47,180 nt of DNA from an uncultured Clostridium sp. Its GTDB lineage: Bacteria > Bacillota > Clostridia > TANB77 > CAG-508. A model generated the notes under the pieces. The model had not been told where the DNA came from and did not search any database. It saw nothing but the letters and a program-made list of their open reading frames with translations. The DNA lies in the NCBI GenBank assembly GCA_946639585.1, contig CAMPBS010000009.1, positions 1 through 47,180 on the forward strand, written 5' to 3'. The stretch's first letter is position 1; the number at the start of each line of letters is the position of its first letter. Shown one piece after another: positions 8,423 through 15,149 of the stretch. A program made the translations under genes and the position numbers.

Positions 8423-8557
8423 GAACTGAAATATATTATTTTTACGAACGCTGTGGGGACCGACAAATTAGAAAGCCTTATAAAAAAGTTTTGAAGAACT
8501 TTTTTATATAGGCTTTCTTATGTAGTTGGGGAGAGTAAAAATAATATATTTCAGTTC
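8423..8557 (+). ncRNA. structured RNA element, copy 1
   Basis: The outer arms 8423-8445 and 8535-8557 are perfectly complementary over 23 bases. They enclose an asymmetric loop (GAACGCTGTGGGGACCGACA on the 5' side; GTAGTTGGGGAGA on the 3' side) and an inner hairpin AGAAAGCC..GGCTTTCT (8470-8518) with loop TTGAAG. CCGAC can also pair with GTTGG inside the loop. A second copy at 13849-13991 keeps the loop and inner hairpin but has a different, still paired, outer helix. It lies between a transporter gene and a deacetylase gene, both plus strand. Whether it is transcribed, and its strand, are inferred. Confidence 0.65.
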
Positions 8558-8609
8558 TTAAGGATAAAGTCAAAAAAATTAAAGATTTTTTTATTTTTTA
8601 TATAAAATT

Positions 8610-8648
8610 TTGAAAAAATGTAGTATAATGATTTTTGAATAGAAGAGG
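8610..8648 (+). promoter_or_regulatory. deacetylase promoter -10 and RBS
   Basis: TATAAT at 8624-8629 has only a weak -35 candidate. AGAGG at 8644-8648 fits the ATG at 8658 (9-base spacing) better than the in-frame ATG at 8649. Confidence 0.5.
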
Positions 8649-8657
8649 ATGATAAAA

Positions 8658-9638
8658 ATGAAGAAAAATTACAATATGTATGATTTTACATATTACAACC
8701 CAGATGAATATTATTCAAAACCTAATAAAATTAAAAATATTTTAATAATAATCATTATAGTATTAACTTTGGTAGCCTTAATTGTTTATCAAATTTTTTT
8801 CAGAAAAGATAAAAAAATGACACCAGTAAGTAGTGTTATAACACAAGAAATAGAAGAACAAAAACAATTACAAGAAGAGAAAAAGGCAGAACAAGAAAGA
8901 CTAGAGAAAGAAAGATTAGAACAAGAAAGGCTAAAAAAAGAAGAGGAAAAGAGATTAGCTAGGGAAGCAAAACTACCTAAATTAACAGAAGTAGGAATAC
9001 AAAACTTAGAAAATATATATCATTCAGAAGAAAAAAGAGTATTTTTAACTTTTGACGATGGTCCTTCACCAGTTACAAACCAAATTTTAGATACATTAAG
9101 AGCAAACAATATAAAAGCAACATTTTTTGTTTTGGGTACAAGTGTACAAAACTTTCCAGAAACAACTAAAAAAATATATGACGAAGGCCATTTTATTGCA
9201 AACCATGGTTATTCACATATTTATTCTTCAATATATTCATCAAAAGAAGCAGTTCTAGATGAATATAATAGATGTAACGAAGTTGTAAAACAAGCATTAG
9301 GAGAACCAGAATACAATTCACATTTATTTAGATTTCCAGGTGGACTACCTGGCGGCAAATATGCAGATTTAAAGTTAGAAGCTAAGCAACTATTAAATGA
9401 AAACGGAATACTTAATGTGGATTGGAATGCATTATCAGGCGATGCAGAAGTGCAAAATCCAACGCCAGAATACTTAATGGAAAGAATAAGAACAACAACA
9501 GAAGAGAAAAATAGTGTGGTTGTTCTAATGCATGACGCTGCTGCTAAAAAAGCAACAGCAGATACATTACAAGAAATTATAAACTATTATAAAGAACGCG
9601 GATATGAATTTAAAACTTTTTATGACATTATTAAATAA
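8658..9638 (+). CDS. membrane-anchored polysaccharide (peptidoglycan) deacetylase
   Basis: This is a NodB-homology enzyme that removes N-acetyl groups, most likely from peptidoglycan GlcNAc or MurNAc, on the outer face of the membrane. A single transmembrane helix (about residues 28-47) is followed by a Glu/Lys-rich coiled coil (about 60-105), then the catalytic domain from about 110. Motif 1 is TFDDGPSP (about 131, metal and base Asp) and motif 2 is NHGYSH (about 181, two metal His). RFPGG and VLMHD match motifs 3 to 5. The length of 326 residues fits PgdA/PdaA-like proteins. Modification of muropeptide sugars usually gives lysozyme resistance, though the substrate is not shown here. Confidence 0.88.
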   Translation: MKKNYNMYDFTYYNPDEYYSKPNKIKNILIIIIIVLTLVALIVYQIFFRKDKKMTPVSSVITQEIEEQKQLQEEKKAEQERLEKERLEQERLKKEEEKRLAREAKLPKLTEVGIQNLENIYHSEEKRVFLTFDDGPSPVTNQILDTLRANNIKATFFVLGTSVQNFPETTKKIYDEGHFIANHGYSHIYSSIYSSKEAVLDEYNRCNEVVKQALGEPEYNSHLFRFPGGLPGGKYADLKLEAKQLLNENGILNVDWNALSGDAEVQNPTPEYLMERIRTTTEEKNSVVVLMHDAAAKKATADTLQEIINYYKERGYEFKTFYDIIK

Positions 9639-9699
9639 TACTTGAATTTGCAATAGTGATTATGATAATATATAAACTAATAGAGAGGAGAGCAAAGAA

Positions 9700-11997
9700 A
9701 TGCCTAGTGCAAAAAAAGATGATGAAATATTAAAAAAATTAGAATATTTAGGGCTAAATTTAAGCAGACCACCAAAGGCATTGAAAGATTTTCAAGAGTT
9801 AGAATATAAAGTGCCAAAGTTTTATGATGAAAGTCAATATAAACAATATAGATATATCAAAGTTAAAGATATTCAGATAATGTTAACACCTGCAAATAGA
9901 AAAGATGAACTAGAAGAAAAATTTAAAAAAGCTTCACCTCTTGCAGATTATTTGGATAGTAAAAATGAAGAGAACTTCATAAAACATACTACTTTTTTAA
10001 ACATGCTAAAAAGTGTTAGCATAGAAAGAATAGAAGAAATAGAAAAAGAACAAGAAAAATTAGCCAAAAACATACCTTTTAAAGTTAAATTCAATTCAAA
10101 TTATATGTGGCAAATTTATTACTCAAAAAATACAGACAAATATTTTATGCTTGTTCCAACAGAAGACTCAGAATACGAGGCATTTTTCTATTTATTAAAA
10201 AAGAAACTAGAAAATAAAAGAACTAGTACAATTTTTGTTCCAATTAGTGGAGTAGAATATACAACAGAATATTTAAAAAAATCAGAATATCAAAATATTG
10301 AAAATTACATGTGGTTATTTACTAAAAATTGGCCTTTAGTATATGAAGTATATGACAAAGATGGAGATTTAAGCATAGAGATAGTTGGACAAACCTATGT
10401 ATATGAAAAAATCCAAAGTTGGTACAATATAAAATTAGAAAGCAAAGAAAAAGCAACAAGCTTTTATAAGCTATTAAAAGCAATGTTTATACTACAAACA
10501 GAATTGCCTAATTATTTTTTATTTAAAACAAAAATAAATGAAAAAGGTGAAATAGACTTCTACCAAGAAGGCAAAAAGATAGAATACGAAGATATACCTA
10601 ATTGGCTTAGCAAAGAATATGAATTATGCAATCAAGAAAAAGAAAAAAATGATGAGCTTATTGAAGAATACCAAAAAAAATTAGAAAAACTAAAATCAGA
10701 ATCTGTAATAATGGAAATAGAATACCTAGAAAAAGAAAAACAAATTTCAACATTCTTGGAGTGTAAAAAAACATTTTTTGGTAAAGTTAAATATTTCTTC
10801 AAATTTAGCAAAGGCAAAAAAACTAAGACAAAGGAAAAGATAAAAGAGGAAGAAGTTCCAGAAGTAGAAGAGGAAGAAAAAGTTGATTTAAGTGCAAAAA
10901 CAATAAGAATTCCAGTAATAAAAGACAATTACAATATTGAAGAGTTAATACAAAATTACAAGGAATTAGAAGCAAAAGAAAATAAACTAAAAAATCTAAA
11001 AATGGATATAAATGCATTAAAATTAAAAAATAAGAATTTAAGCAAAAAAATTGAGAATGCTAGTATATTCATAAAAGAAATAGACAGTCATAAAAAAAGT
11101 ATATTTGAATTCTGGAAATATAGCAACAAAGATGCTGTAGAGGCACTTCCAGAAGGAGAAGAAGAAGAAATAAATGTTGTAAAGAAAATTGAAAAAATCT
11201 TTGATTTCGAGGATGACTTAGAAGAATTTGGAAAAAAATATGACCAAATAATAAGAAATAAGTTAACAGAAGAAGAAACAGATGCGGTGTTTATTACAAA
11301 TACTAATATTATAGAAATATTAAATAAAATAAAAATGAATGAACTATTACCTAAAGATTTAGACAACAATTTAAAACAACTAAAAAAGGAAGCTTCAGAA
11401 CAGAGCGTATTGTTTGAAAATGAGGATTTTGACATTTTTGGTGGTTCAGAAGATAGTACTAAAGTTGGAAAAATAAAAAATAAAAAACATAGGGAAATTG
11501 AAAAAGATAAATTTAAAATATTAGAGATTAGCAAAAACACAAAACAAATTGGATACAAATTAGTATTAGAGCAAATTATAAACAAGATAAAATCTGCATT
11601 AGAAAAAGTTCAGATTGAAGAAGAATTACCAGTATATAAATTGGTTACAGAAGAAGATTTCGATTCAAACGGTATAAATGTTTATAATATTAATCCAGTT
11701 GAGGAAGTAGAAAAAAATATAAATATTAAAGAAGATAACATTAATCTATTTAAATTAAACATTAAGAAAAAAACAGAAGGAATACCATTTACAAATATAA
11801 TCTTTTATGACAATCAAAACAGAACCCTACCAGTTGGAATGGATTTATCATCTAGAATTCTTTTAAATGTTAAGCCGGATGACTTTAAAAATGAAAATAC
11901 ATATAAATTTAATGTTATAAGTCTTGAAAATAAAGAAGATGATTTCTCAAAAATGAAAATAAAAACTATAAATGTTTTTGAATATGATATAGCTTAA
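9700..11997 (+). CDS. large charged coiled-coil protein of unknown function
   Basis: I do not recognise this 765-residue protein. It has no signal peptide or membrane segment. Residues 1-280 look globular and mixed alpha/beta, with aromatic-rich stretches such as NYMWQIYYSKNTDKYFMLVP. Residues about 300-360 and 420-460 are coiled coil, separated by a basic then acidic patch (FSKGKKTKTKEKIKEEEVPEV). The remainder is Lys/Glu-rich, ending in a small beta-rich tail. AGAGGAG lies before the ATG. It is alone on its transcript and convergent with asd. Codon use matches neighbours. A structural or phage-independent scaffold role is possible, but nothing in sequence decides it. Confidence 0.75.
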   Translation: MPSAKKDDEILKKLEYLGLNLSRPPKALKDFQELEYKVPKFYDESQYKQYRYIKVKDIQIMLTPANRKDELEEKFKKASPLADYLDSKNEENFIKHTTFLNMLKSVSIERIEEIEKEQEKLAKNIPFKVKFNSNYMWQIYYSKNTDKYFMLVPTEDSEYEAFFYLLKKKLENKRTSTIFVPISGVEYTTEYLKKSEYQNIENYMWLFTKNWPLVYEVYDKDGDLSIEIVGQTYVYEKIQSWYNIKLESKEKATSFYKLLKAMFILQTELPNYFLFKTKINEKGEIDFYQEGKKIEYEDIPNWLSKEYELCNQEKEKNDELIEEYQKKLEKLKSESVIMEIEYLEKEKQISTFLECKKTFFGKVKYFFKFSKGKKTKTKEKIKEEEVPEVEEEEKVDLSAKTIRIPVIKDNYNIEELIQNYKELEAKENKLKNLKMDINALKLKNKNLSKKIENASIFIKEIDSHKKSIFEFWKYSNKDAVEALPEGEEEEINVVKKIEKIFDFEDDLEEFGKKYDQIIRNKLTEEETDAVFITNTNIIEILNKIKMNELLPKDLDNNLKQLKKEASEQSVLFENEDFDIFGGSEDSTKVGKIKNKKHREIEKDKFKILEISKNTKQIGYKLVLEQIINKIKSALEKVQIEEELPVYKLVTEEDFDSNGINVYNINPVEEVEKNINIKEDNINLFKLNIKKKTEGIPFTNIIFYDNQNRTLPVGMDLSSRILLNVKPDDFKNENTYKFNVISLENKEDDFSKMKIKTINVFEYDIA

Positions 11998-12032
11998 AAA
12001 AACTCCTAAAGCTTAATGCTTTAGGAGTTTTT
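11996..12032. terminator. bidirectional terminator between 9700-11997 and asd
   Basis: AAAAACTCCTAAAGC pairs with GCTTTAGGAGTTTTT around TTAAT. It has an A-run on one side and a T-run on the other, so it can end both converging transcripts. It overlaps the asd stop region. Confidence 0.88.
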
Positions 12033-12981
12033 CTAATATTTGGACAGCATTGCTTGCTGCTCCTTTTCTTAAATTATCTGCAACACACCAAAAATTTAAA
12101 CCATACTTTACACTAAGATCTCTTCTAATTCTTCCAACAAAAACTTCGTCATTGCCATCAGCTTTTCTGGCTAGTGGATAGATATTGTTTTCAATGTCAT
12201 CTGCTAAAATAATATTTTCACCATTTTGTAAAAGAGTTTTTATTTCGTAAATATCAAATTCATTTTCAAATTCAACATTTATAGATTCACTATGACAATT
12301 TCTAACTGGAACTCTTACACATGTTGCAGTTATTGGTAAATTGGGTTTATTCAAAATTTTTCTAGTTTCGTTTATCATTTTGTGTTCTTCTTTTGTATAG
12401 CCATCATCTAGGAAAACATCGATATGAGGTACACAATTATTGTAAAATGTACCGTTTTCACCTTTTTCTAAATCTTCTAATCCTTTTTTACCAGCACCTG
12501 AAACTGCTTGATATGTTGAATAAACAATTCTTTTAATTCGGTATTTATCATCTAAAATTTTTAAAGGTAGCATTGCCTGAATCGTTGAACAATTTGGATT
12601 TGCAATAATTCCATTGTTTTCAAATATTTTTTCAGGATTCACTTCTGGAACGACGAGTGGAACATTTTCATCCATTCTAAAAGCACTACTATTGTCTATA
12701 ACAATACAACCTTTAGAAGCGGCAAGAGGAGCAAATTTTATAGAAGTACTTGCGCCTGCAGAAAAAATTGCATAATCAAATCCTGAGTCAAAAGAATCTT
12801 CTTTAAGTTCACACACTATGTAAGTATTTCCTAAAAAATCAATTTTGCTTCCAGCAGATTTGCTAGATGAAAATAATGTGTATTGAATATTTGAAAAATT
12901 TTTTTCTTCCAAAACTTTTAAAATAGTTCTACCAACTAATCCAGTTGCTCCAACAATTGCGACTTTATAAATTTTATTCAT
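12013..12981 (-). CDS. asd: aspartate-semialdehyde dehydrogenase
   Basis: The enzyme makes L-aspartate-4-semialdehyde from aspartyl phosphate with NADPH, the branch point to lysine/diaminopimelate, threonine and methionine. The 322-residue protein starts MNKIYKVAIVGATGLVGRTI with the dinucleotide-binding GATGLVG. The active-site loop NPNCSTIQ places the catalytic Cys at 131, and VRNCHSES gives the acid-base His near 240. The start at 12981 follows AAAGGGTG at good distance; an upstream in-frame ATG at 13017 lacks an RBS. It is a single gene here, outside a lysine operon. Cell-wall neighbours fit its role in diaminopimelate supply. Confidence 0.95.
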   Translation of the reverse strand: MNKIYKVAIVGATGLVGRTILKVLEEKNFSNIQYTLFSSSKSAGSKIDFLGNTYIVCELKEDSFDSGFDYAIFSAGASTSIKFAPLAASKGCIVIDNSSAFRMDENVPLVVPEVNPEKIFENNGIIANPNCSTIQAMLPLKILDDKYRIKRIVYSTYQAVSGAGKKGLEDLEKGENGTFYNNCVPHIDVFLDDGYTKEEHKMINETRKILNKPNLPITATCVRVPVRNCHSESINVEFENEFDIYEIKTLLQNGENIILADDIENNIYPLARKADGNDEVFVGRIRRDLSVKYGLNFWCVADNLRKGAASNAVQILEKLLKH

Positions 12982-13020
12982 TTTAATCACCCTTTCATTT
13001 TTTAATTGTATGCACATATA

Positions 13021-13070
13021 TAGAAAATATTATTGTTTTCTGCAACTCCCAACTGCAATAATATTTTCTA
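13021..13070. other. 15-bp hairpin between divergent asd and vanW
   Basis: TAGAAAATATTATTG (13021-13035) is perfectly complementary to CAATAATATTTTCTA (13056-13070). On the minus strand the enclosed sequence contains GCAGTTGGGAG, close to the GCAGTTGGGGGAG of the structured RNA copies. It may be a deleted relative of that element or an independent leader/terminator hairpin. Confidence 0.45.
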
Positions 13071-13122
13071 AAAGTTTAGCATAAAAAAATTGAAAATGTA
13101 AAAAATAAAAATGGTGATAAAA

Positions 13123-13842
13123 ATGAAATACAGAAGCTGGATAATAGTTTTAATTATGATTGGTATAGCACTGGGAGTTGGCGCGTATTTTATTGTGTAT
13201 AATGTTGGAAATAAAACTAATGAGCAAGGCAATTATAAGGCAACAAGAACAGAGGCAAATGTAAATCAAAATGAAGAAAACAACAATCAAAGCGAAAAAA
13301 ATGAGGCAGAAAATCCAAATACAGAAAAAAGTGAAGAAAATAGCCAGCTAGAACAACAAAATCAACAAGAACAACCACAACCTGTTGAAAAAGAAATAGC
13401 CTCATTCACAACAAAAATAGTAACAAAAGATTCAAGTAGGCAAAAAAATATTGGAATTACATGTAATACATTAAATGGGACAATTGTAGAGCCCGGCTCA
13501 ACATTTTCATTTTGTAATACAGTAGGACAGGCAACGACAGCAAAAGGATATCAAAAAGCTGATATATTTGATGAAAATGGAAAAAAGAAAAAAGGCTTAG
13601 GCGGAGGAAATTGTCAAATTAGTTCAACTTTATATAATGCAGTTCTAAGTGTTCCAACATTAAAAGTAACAGAAAGACATGCTCATAGTAATAAAGTTCC
13701 ATATATTGAAAGTGGTAAAGACGCAGCAGTTGCTTATGGAAGTTGTGATTTTAAATTCCAAAACAATACTGGTTATCGCATAAAAATACTAGCAACAACT
13801 AGTGGTTCTGAAGTTACAACTAAAATTATATCTTTAACATAA
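13123..13842 (+). CDS. VanW-family membrane-anchored protein
   Basis: The 239-residue protein has an N-terminal membrane helix (about residues 5-28), a long Asn/Glu/Gln-rich linker (about 32-90) and a VanW domain to the end. Domain signatures are NTLNGTIVEPGSTFSFCNTV, the glycine-rich GLGGGNCQISSTLYNAVL and ERHAHSNKVPYI. VanW proteins accompany some vancomycin-resistance clusters and are widespread in Clostridia, but their molecular function is not settled. The domain faces outward. The ATG at 13123, preceded by GGTGAT, is preferred over the ATG at 13111, which overlaps that site. It is transcribed divergently from asd and followed by structured RNA copy 2. Confidence 0.88.
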   Translation: MKYRSWIIVLIMIGIALGVGAYFIVYNVGNKTNEQGNYKATRTEANVNQNEENNNQSEKNEAENPNTEKSEENSQLEQQNQQEQPQPVEKEIASFTTKIVTKDSSRQKNIGITCNTLNGTIVEPGSTFSFCNTVGQATTAKGYQKADIFDENGKKKKGLGGGNCQISSTLYNAVLSVPTLKVTERHAHSNKVPYIESGKDAAVAYGSCDFKFQNNTGYRIKILATTSGSEVTTKIISLT

Positions 13843-13848
13843 CTATTA

Positions 13849-13991
13849 CAAAATAAGATATATTGTTTTTGGCGAACGCTGTGGGGACCGACAAATTAGA
13901 AAGCCTTATAAAAAAAGTTTTGGAGAACTTTTTTATATAGGCTTTCTTATGCAGTTGGGGGAGAGCCAAAAACAATAATATCTTAGTTTTG
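13849..13991 (+). ncRNA. structured RNA element, copy 2
   Basis: The outer arms are 13854-13873 (TAAGATATATTGTTTTTGGC) and 13965-13985, paired with one bulged A and extendable by CAAAA/TTTTG. The internal loop and inner hairpin match copy 1 at 8423-8557 almost base for base (GAACGCTGTGGGGACCGACA; AGAAAGCC..GGCTTTCT; GCAGTTGGGGGAGA). The outer helix has a different sequence from copy 1 yet is still complementary, so pairing itself appears conserved. It lies just upstream of a consensus promoter. Confidence 0.65.
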
Positions 13992-14004
13992 ATAATAAAT
14001 ATGG

Positions 14005-14033
14005 TTGACAATTTCATAATTTGCAAGTATAAT
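14005..14033 (+). promoter_or_regulatory. consensus sigma-A promoter
   Basis: TTGACA (14005-14010), a 17-bp spacer and TATAAT (14028-14033) are perfect hexamers. They drive the small membrane protein at 14120 after a leader of about 80 bases. Confidence 0.9.
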
Positions 14034-14119
14034 AGATATGTATAAATTTGACATTACATATCTATTTTAAATTTGCACTCTTTAATAAATAGATTTGTAA
14101 TAAAAAGGAGAGAGTTATT

Positions 14120-14323
14120 ATGCTTTCAAAATATTGGAAAAAAATTGGATTGATAATAGTAATAGTTGCTTGTGTTTTCAATGTTATGATAAAACTAATC
14201 AACAAATTATCTATGGACAAAGAAATGGTTGCATCAGCACAATATGTTCAAGAAAATCCAAATGAAGAACAACAAAACGAACAAAAACAAGAAAAACAAG
14301 TTACACAAAATACAAAAAAATAA
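14120..14323 (+). CDS. small single-pass membrane protein
   Basis: This unrecognised 67-residue protein has one hydrophobic helix at about residues 9-28 (KIGLIIVIVACVFNVMIKL), short basic residues before it and a Gln/Glu/Lys-rich tail of about 25 residues. The tail composition suggests an extended or exposed segment. AAAGGAGAGAG precedes the ATG, and a perfect promoter lies upstream, so it is probably well expressed. It precedes rpmE, which has its own promoter. No function can be assigned from sequence. Confidence 0.65.
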   Translation: MLSKYWKKIGLIIVIVACVFNVMIKLINKLSMDKEMVASAQYVQENPNEEQQNEQKQEKQVTQNTKK

Positions 14324-14341
14324 AAAATAAGCAAATAACAC

Positions 14342-14370
14342 TTGAAAAAAATAAAAATATATGTTATTAT
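14342..14370 (+). promoter_or_regulatory. rpmE promoter
   Basis: TTGAAA (14342-14347), 17 bp, TATTAT (14365-14370). Confidence 0.75.
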
Positions 14371-14414
14371 AAGGAATAGTCAAGTTATTAAATCGGAGAA
14401 AGAGGTGAACTTAA

Positions 14415-14612
14415 ATGAAAGAAGGAATACATCCAAACTATGATACAACAACAATTACATGCGCATGTGGAAACGTATTAGAAGTTGGTTCAACAAAAAA
14501 AGATATAAAAGTTGATGTTTGCTCAAAATGTCATCCATACTGGACAGGTAACCTAAGACAAGATAAAGTTGGAGGAAGAGCAGAAAAATTCAAACAAAAA
14601 TATGGATTATAA
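14415..14612 (+). CDS. rpmE: 50S ribosomal protein bL31
   Basis: The 65-residue large-subunit protein bridges to the 30S head. It is the zinc-binding (C+) form: Cys residues appear in ITCACGN (two, about 16 and 18) and in [11 protein letters not shown] (two, about 36 and 39), forming the CxC...CxxC site. KxGIHPxY at the start is typical. Zinc-containing L31 is replaced by a Cys-less paralogue in some bacteria under zinc limitation; no paralogue is present here. GAGGTG stands ahead of the ATG, with its own promoter upstream. Confidence 0.95.
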   Translation: MKEGIHPNYDTTTITCACGNVLEVGSTKKDIKVDVCSKCHPYWTGNLRQDKVGGRAEKFKQKYGL

Positions 14613-14708
14613 TATTTATTATAATAATACCTTATACTTAGCTTTAAGCTAAACACCTAGGCTTGAGCTCAGTTTAAGGAGATAAAAATTTAATAGGAGG
14701 TGTATACT

Positions 14709-14972
14709 ATGACAAAGGAAAGAAAACAAGAAATTATTTCTACATATAAAAGAGAAGAAAACGATACTGGTTCTCCAGAAGTTCAAATAGCTCTTTTAAC
14801 AGAAAGAATTAATGAATTAACAGAACATTTAAAAGTTCACAAAAAAGATAATCACTCTAGACGTGGTCTTTTAAAAATGGTTGGTAAAAGAAGAAATCTT
14901 TTAAACTACCTATCTAGAAAAGACTTACAAAGATATAGAGACATAGTAGAAAAATTAGGACTTAGAAAATAA
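14709..14972 (+). CDS. rpsO: 30S ribosomal protein uS15
   Basis: The 87-residue protein binds 16S rRNA early in 30S assembly. The family pattern [44 protein letters not shown] is complete. AGGAGG (14695-14700) sits 8 bases before the ATG at 14709; the in-frame GTG at 14700 overlaps the RBS and is rejected. The about 100-base leader contains a perfect hairpin TTAGCTTTAAGCTAA (14638-14652), a possible site for S15 autoregulation as known in other bacteria, though I cannot match it to a described leader. The rpsO-pnp order is conserved across bacteria. Confidence 0.96.
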   Translation: MTKERKQEIISTYKREENDTGSPEVQIALLTERINELTEHLKVHKKDNHSRRGLLKMVGKRRNLLNYLSRKDLQRYRDIVEKLGLRK

Positions 14973-14980
14973 TTTTTTTC

Positions 14981-15013
14981 AAAAGCCTGTGCTTTTAAGG
15001 CACAGGCTTTTTG
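14981..15013 (+). terminator. terminator between rpsO and pnp
   Basis: AAAAGCCTGTGC pairs with GCACAGGCTTTT, followed by T. pnp therefore probably relies partly on read-through or on its own TATAAT at 15055-15060. Confidence 0.9.
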
Positions 15014-15149
15014 TAAAAATAAAGTTAATGCTTAAATATTAGGTAAGTAGCTTGTATAATGTTTTAAGGAAAGCTTAAAATATTATAGAGGTTACAATCT
15101 AATTTTTAAGCAAAAAAATAGGTGAAAAAATAAAAAGGAGAATAAAAAT

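Noticed and set aside
8423..8557. Assignment as 6S RNA.
   Set aside because: The overall shape is loosely similar, but it is shorter than typical 6S, occurs twice within 6 kb, and lacks bases I would recognise.
8423..13991. The twin structured elements as MITEs.
   Set aside because: MITE terminal repeats should be alike between copies; here the outer arms differ while staying paired, and no target duplications are visible.
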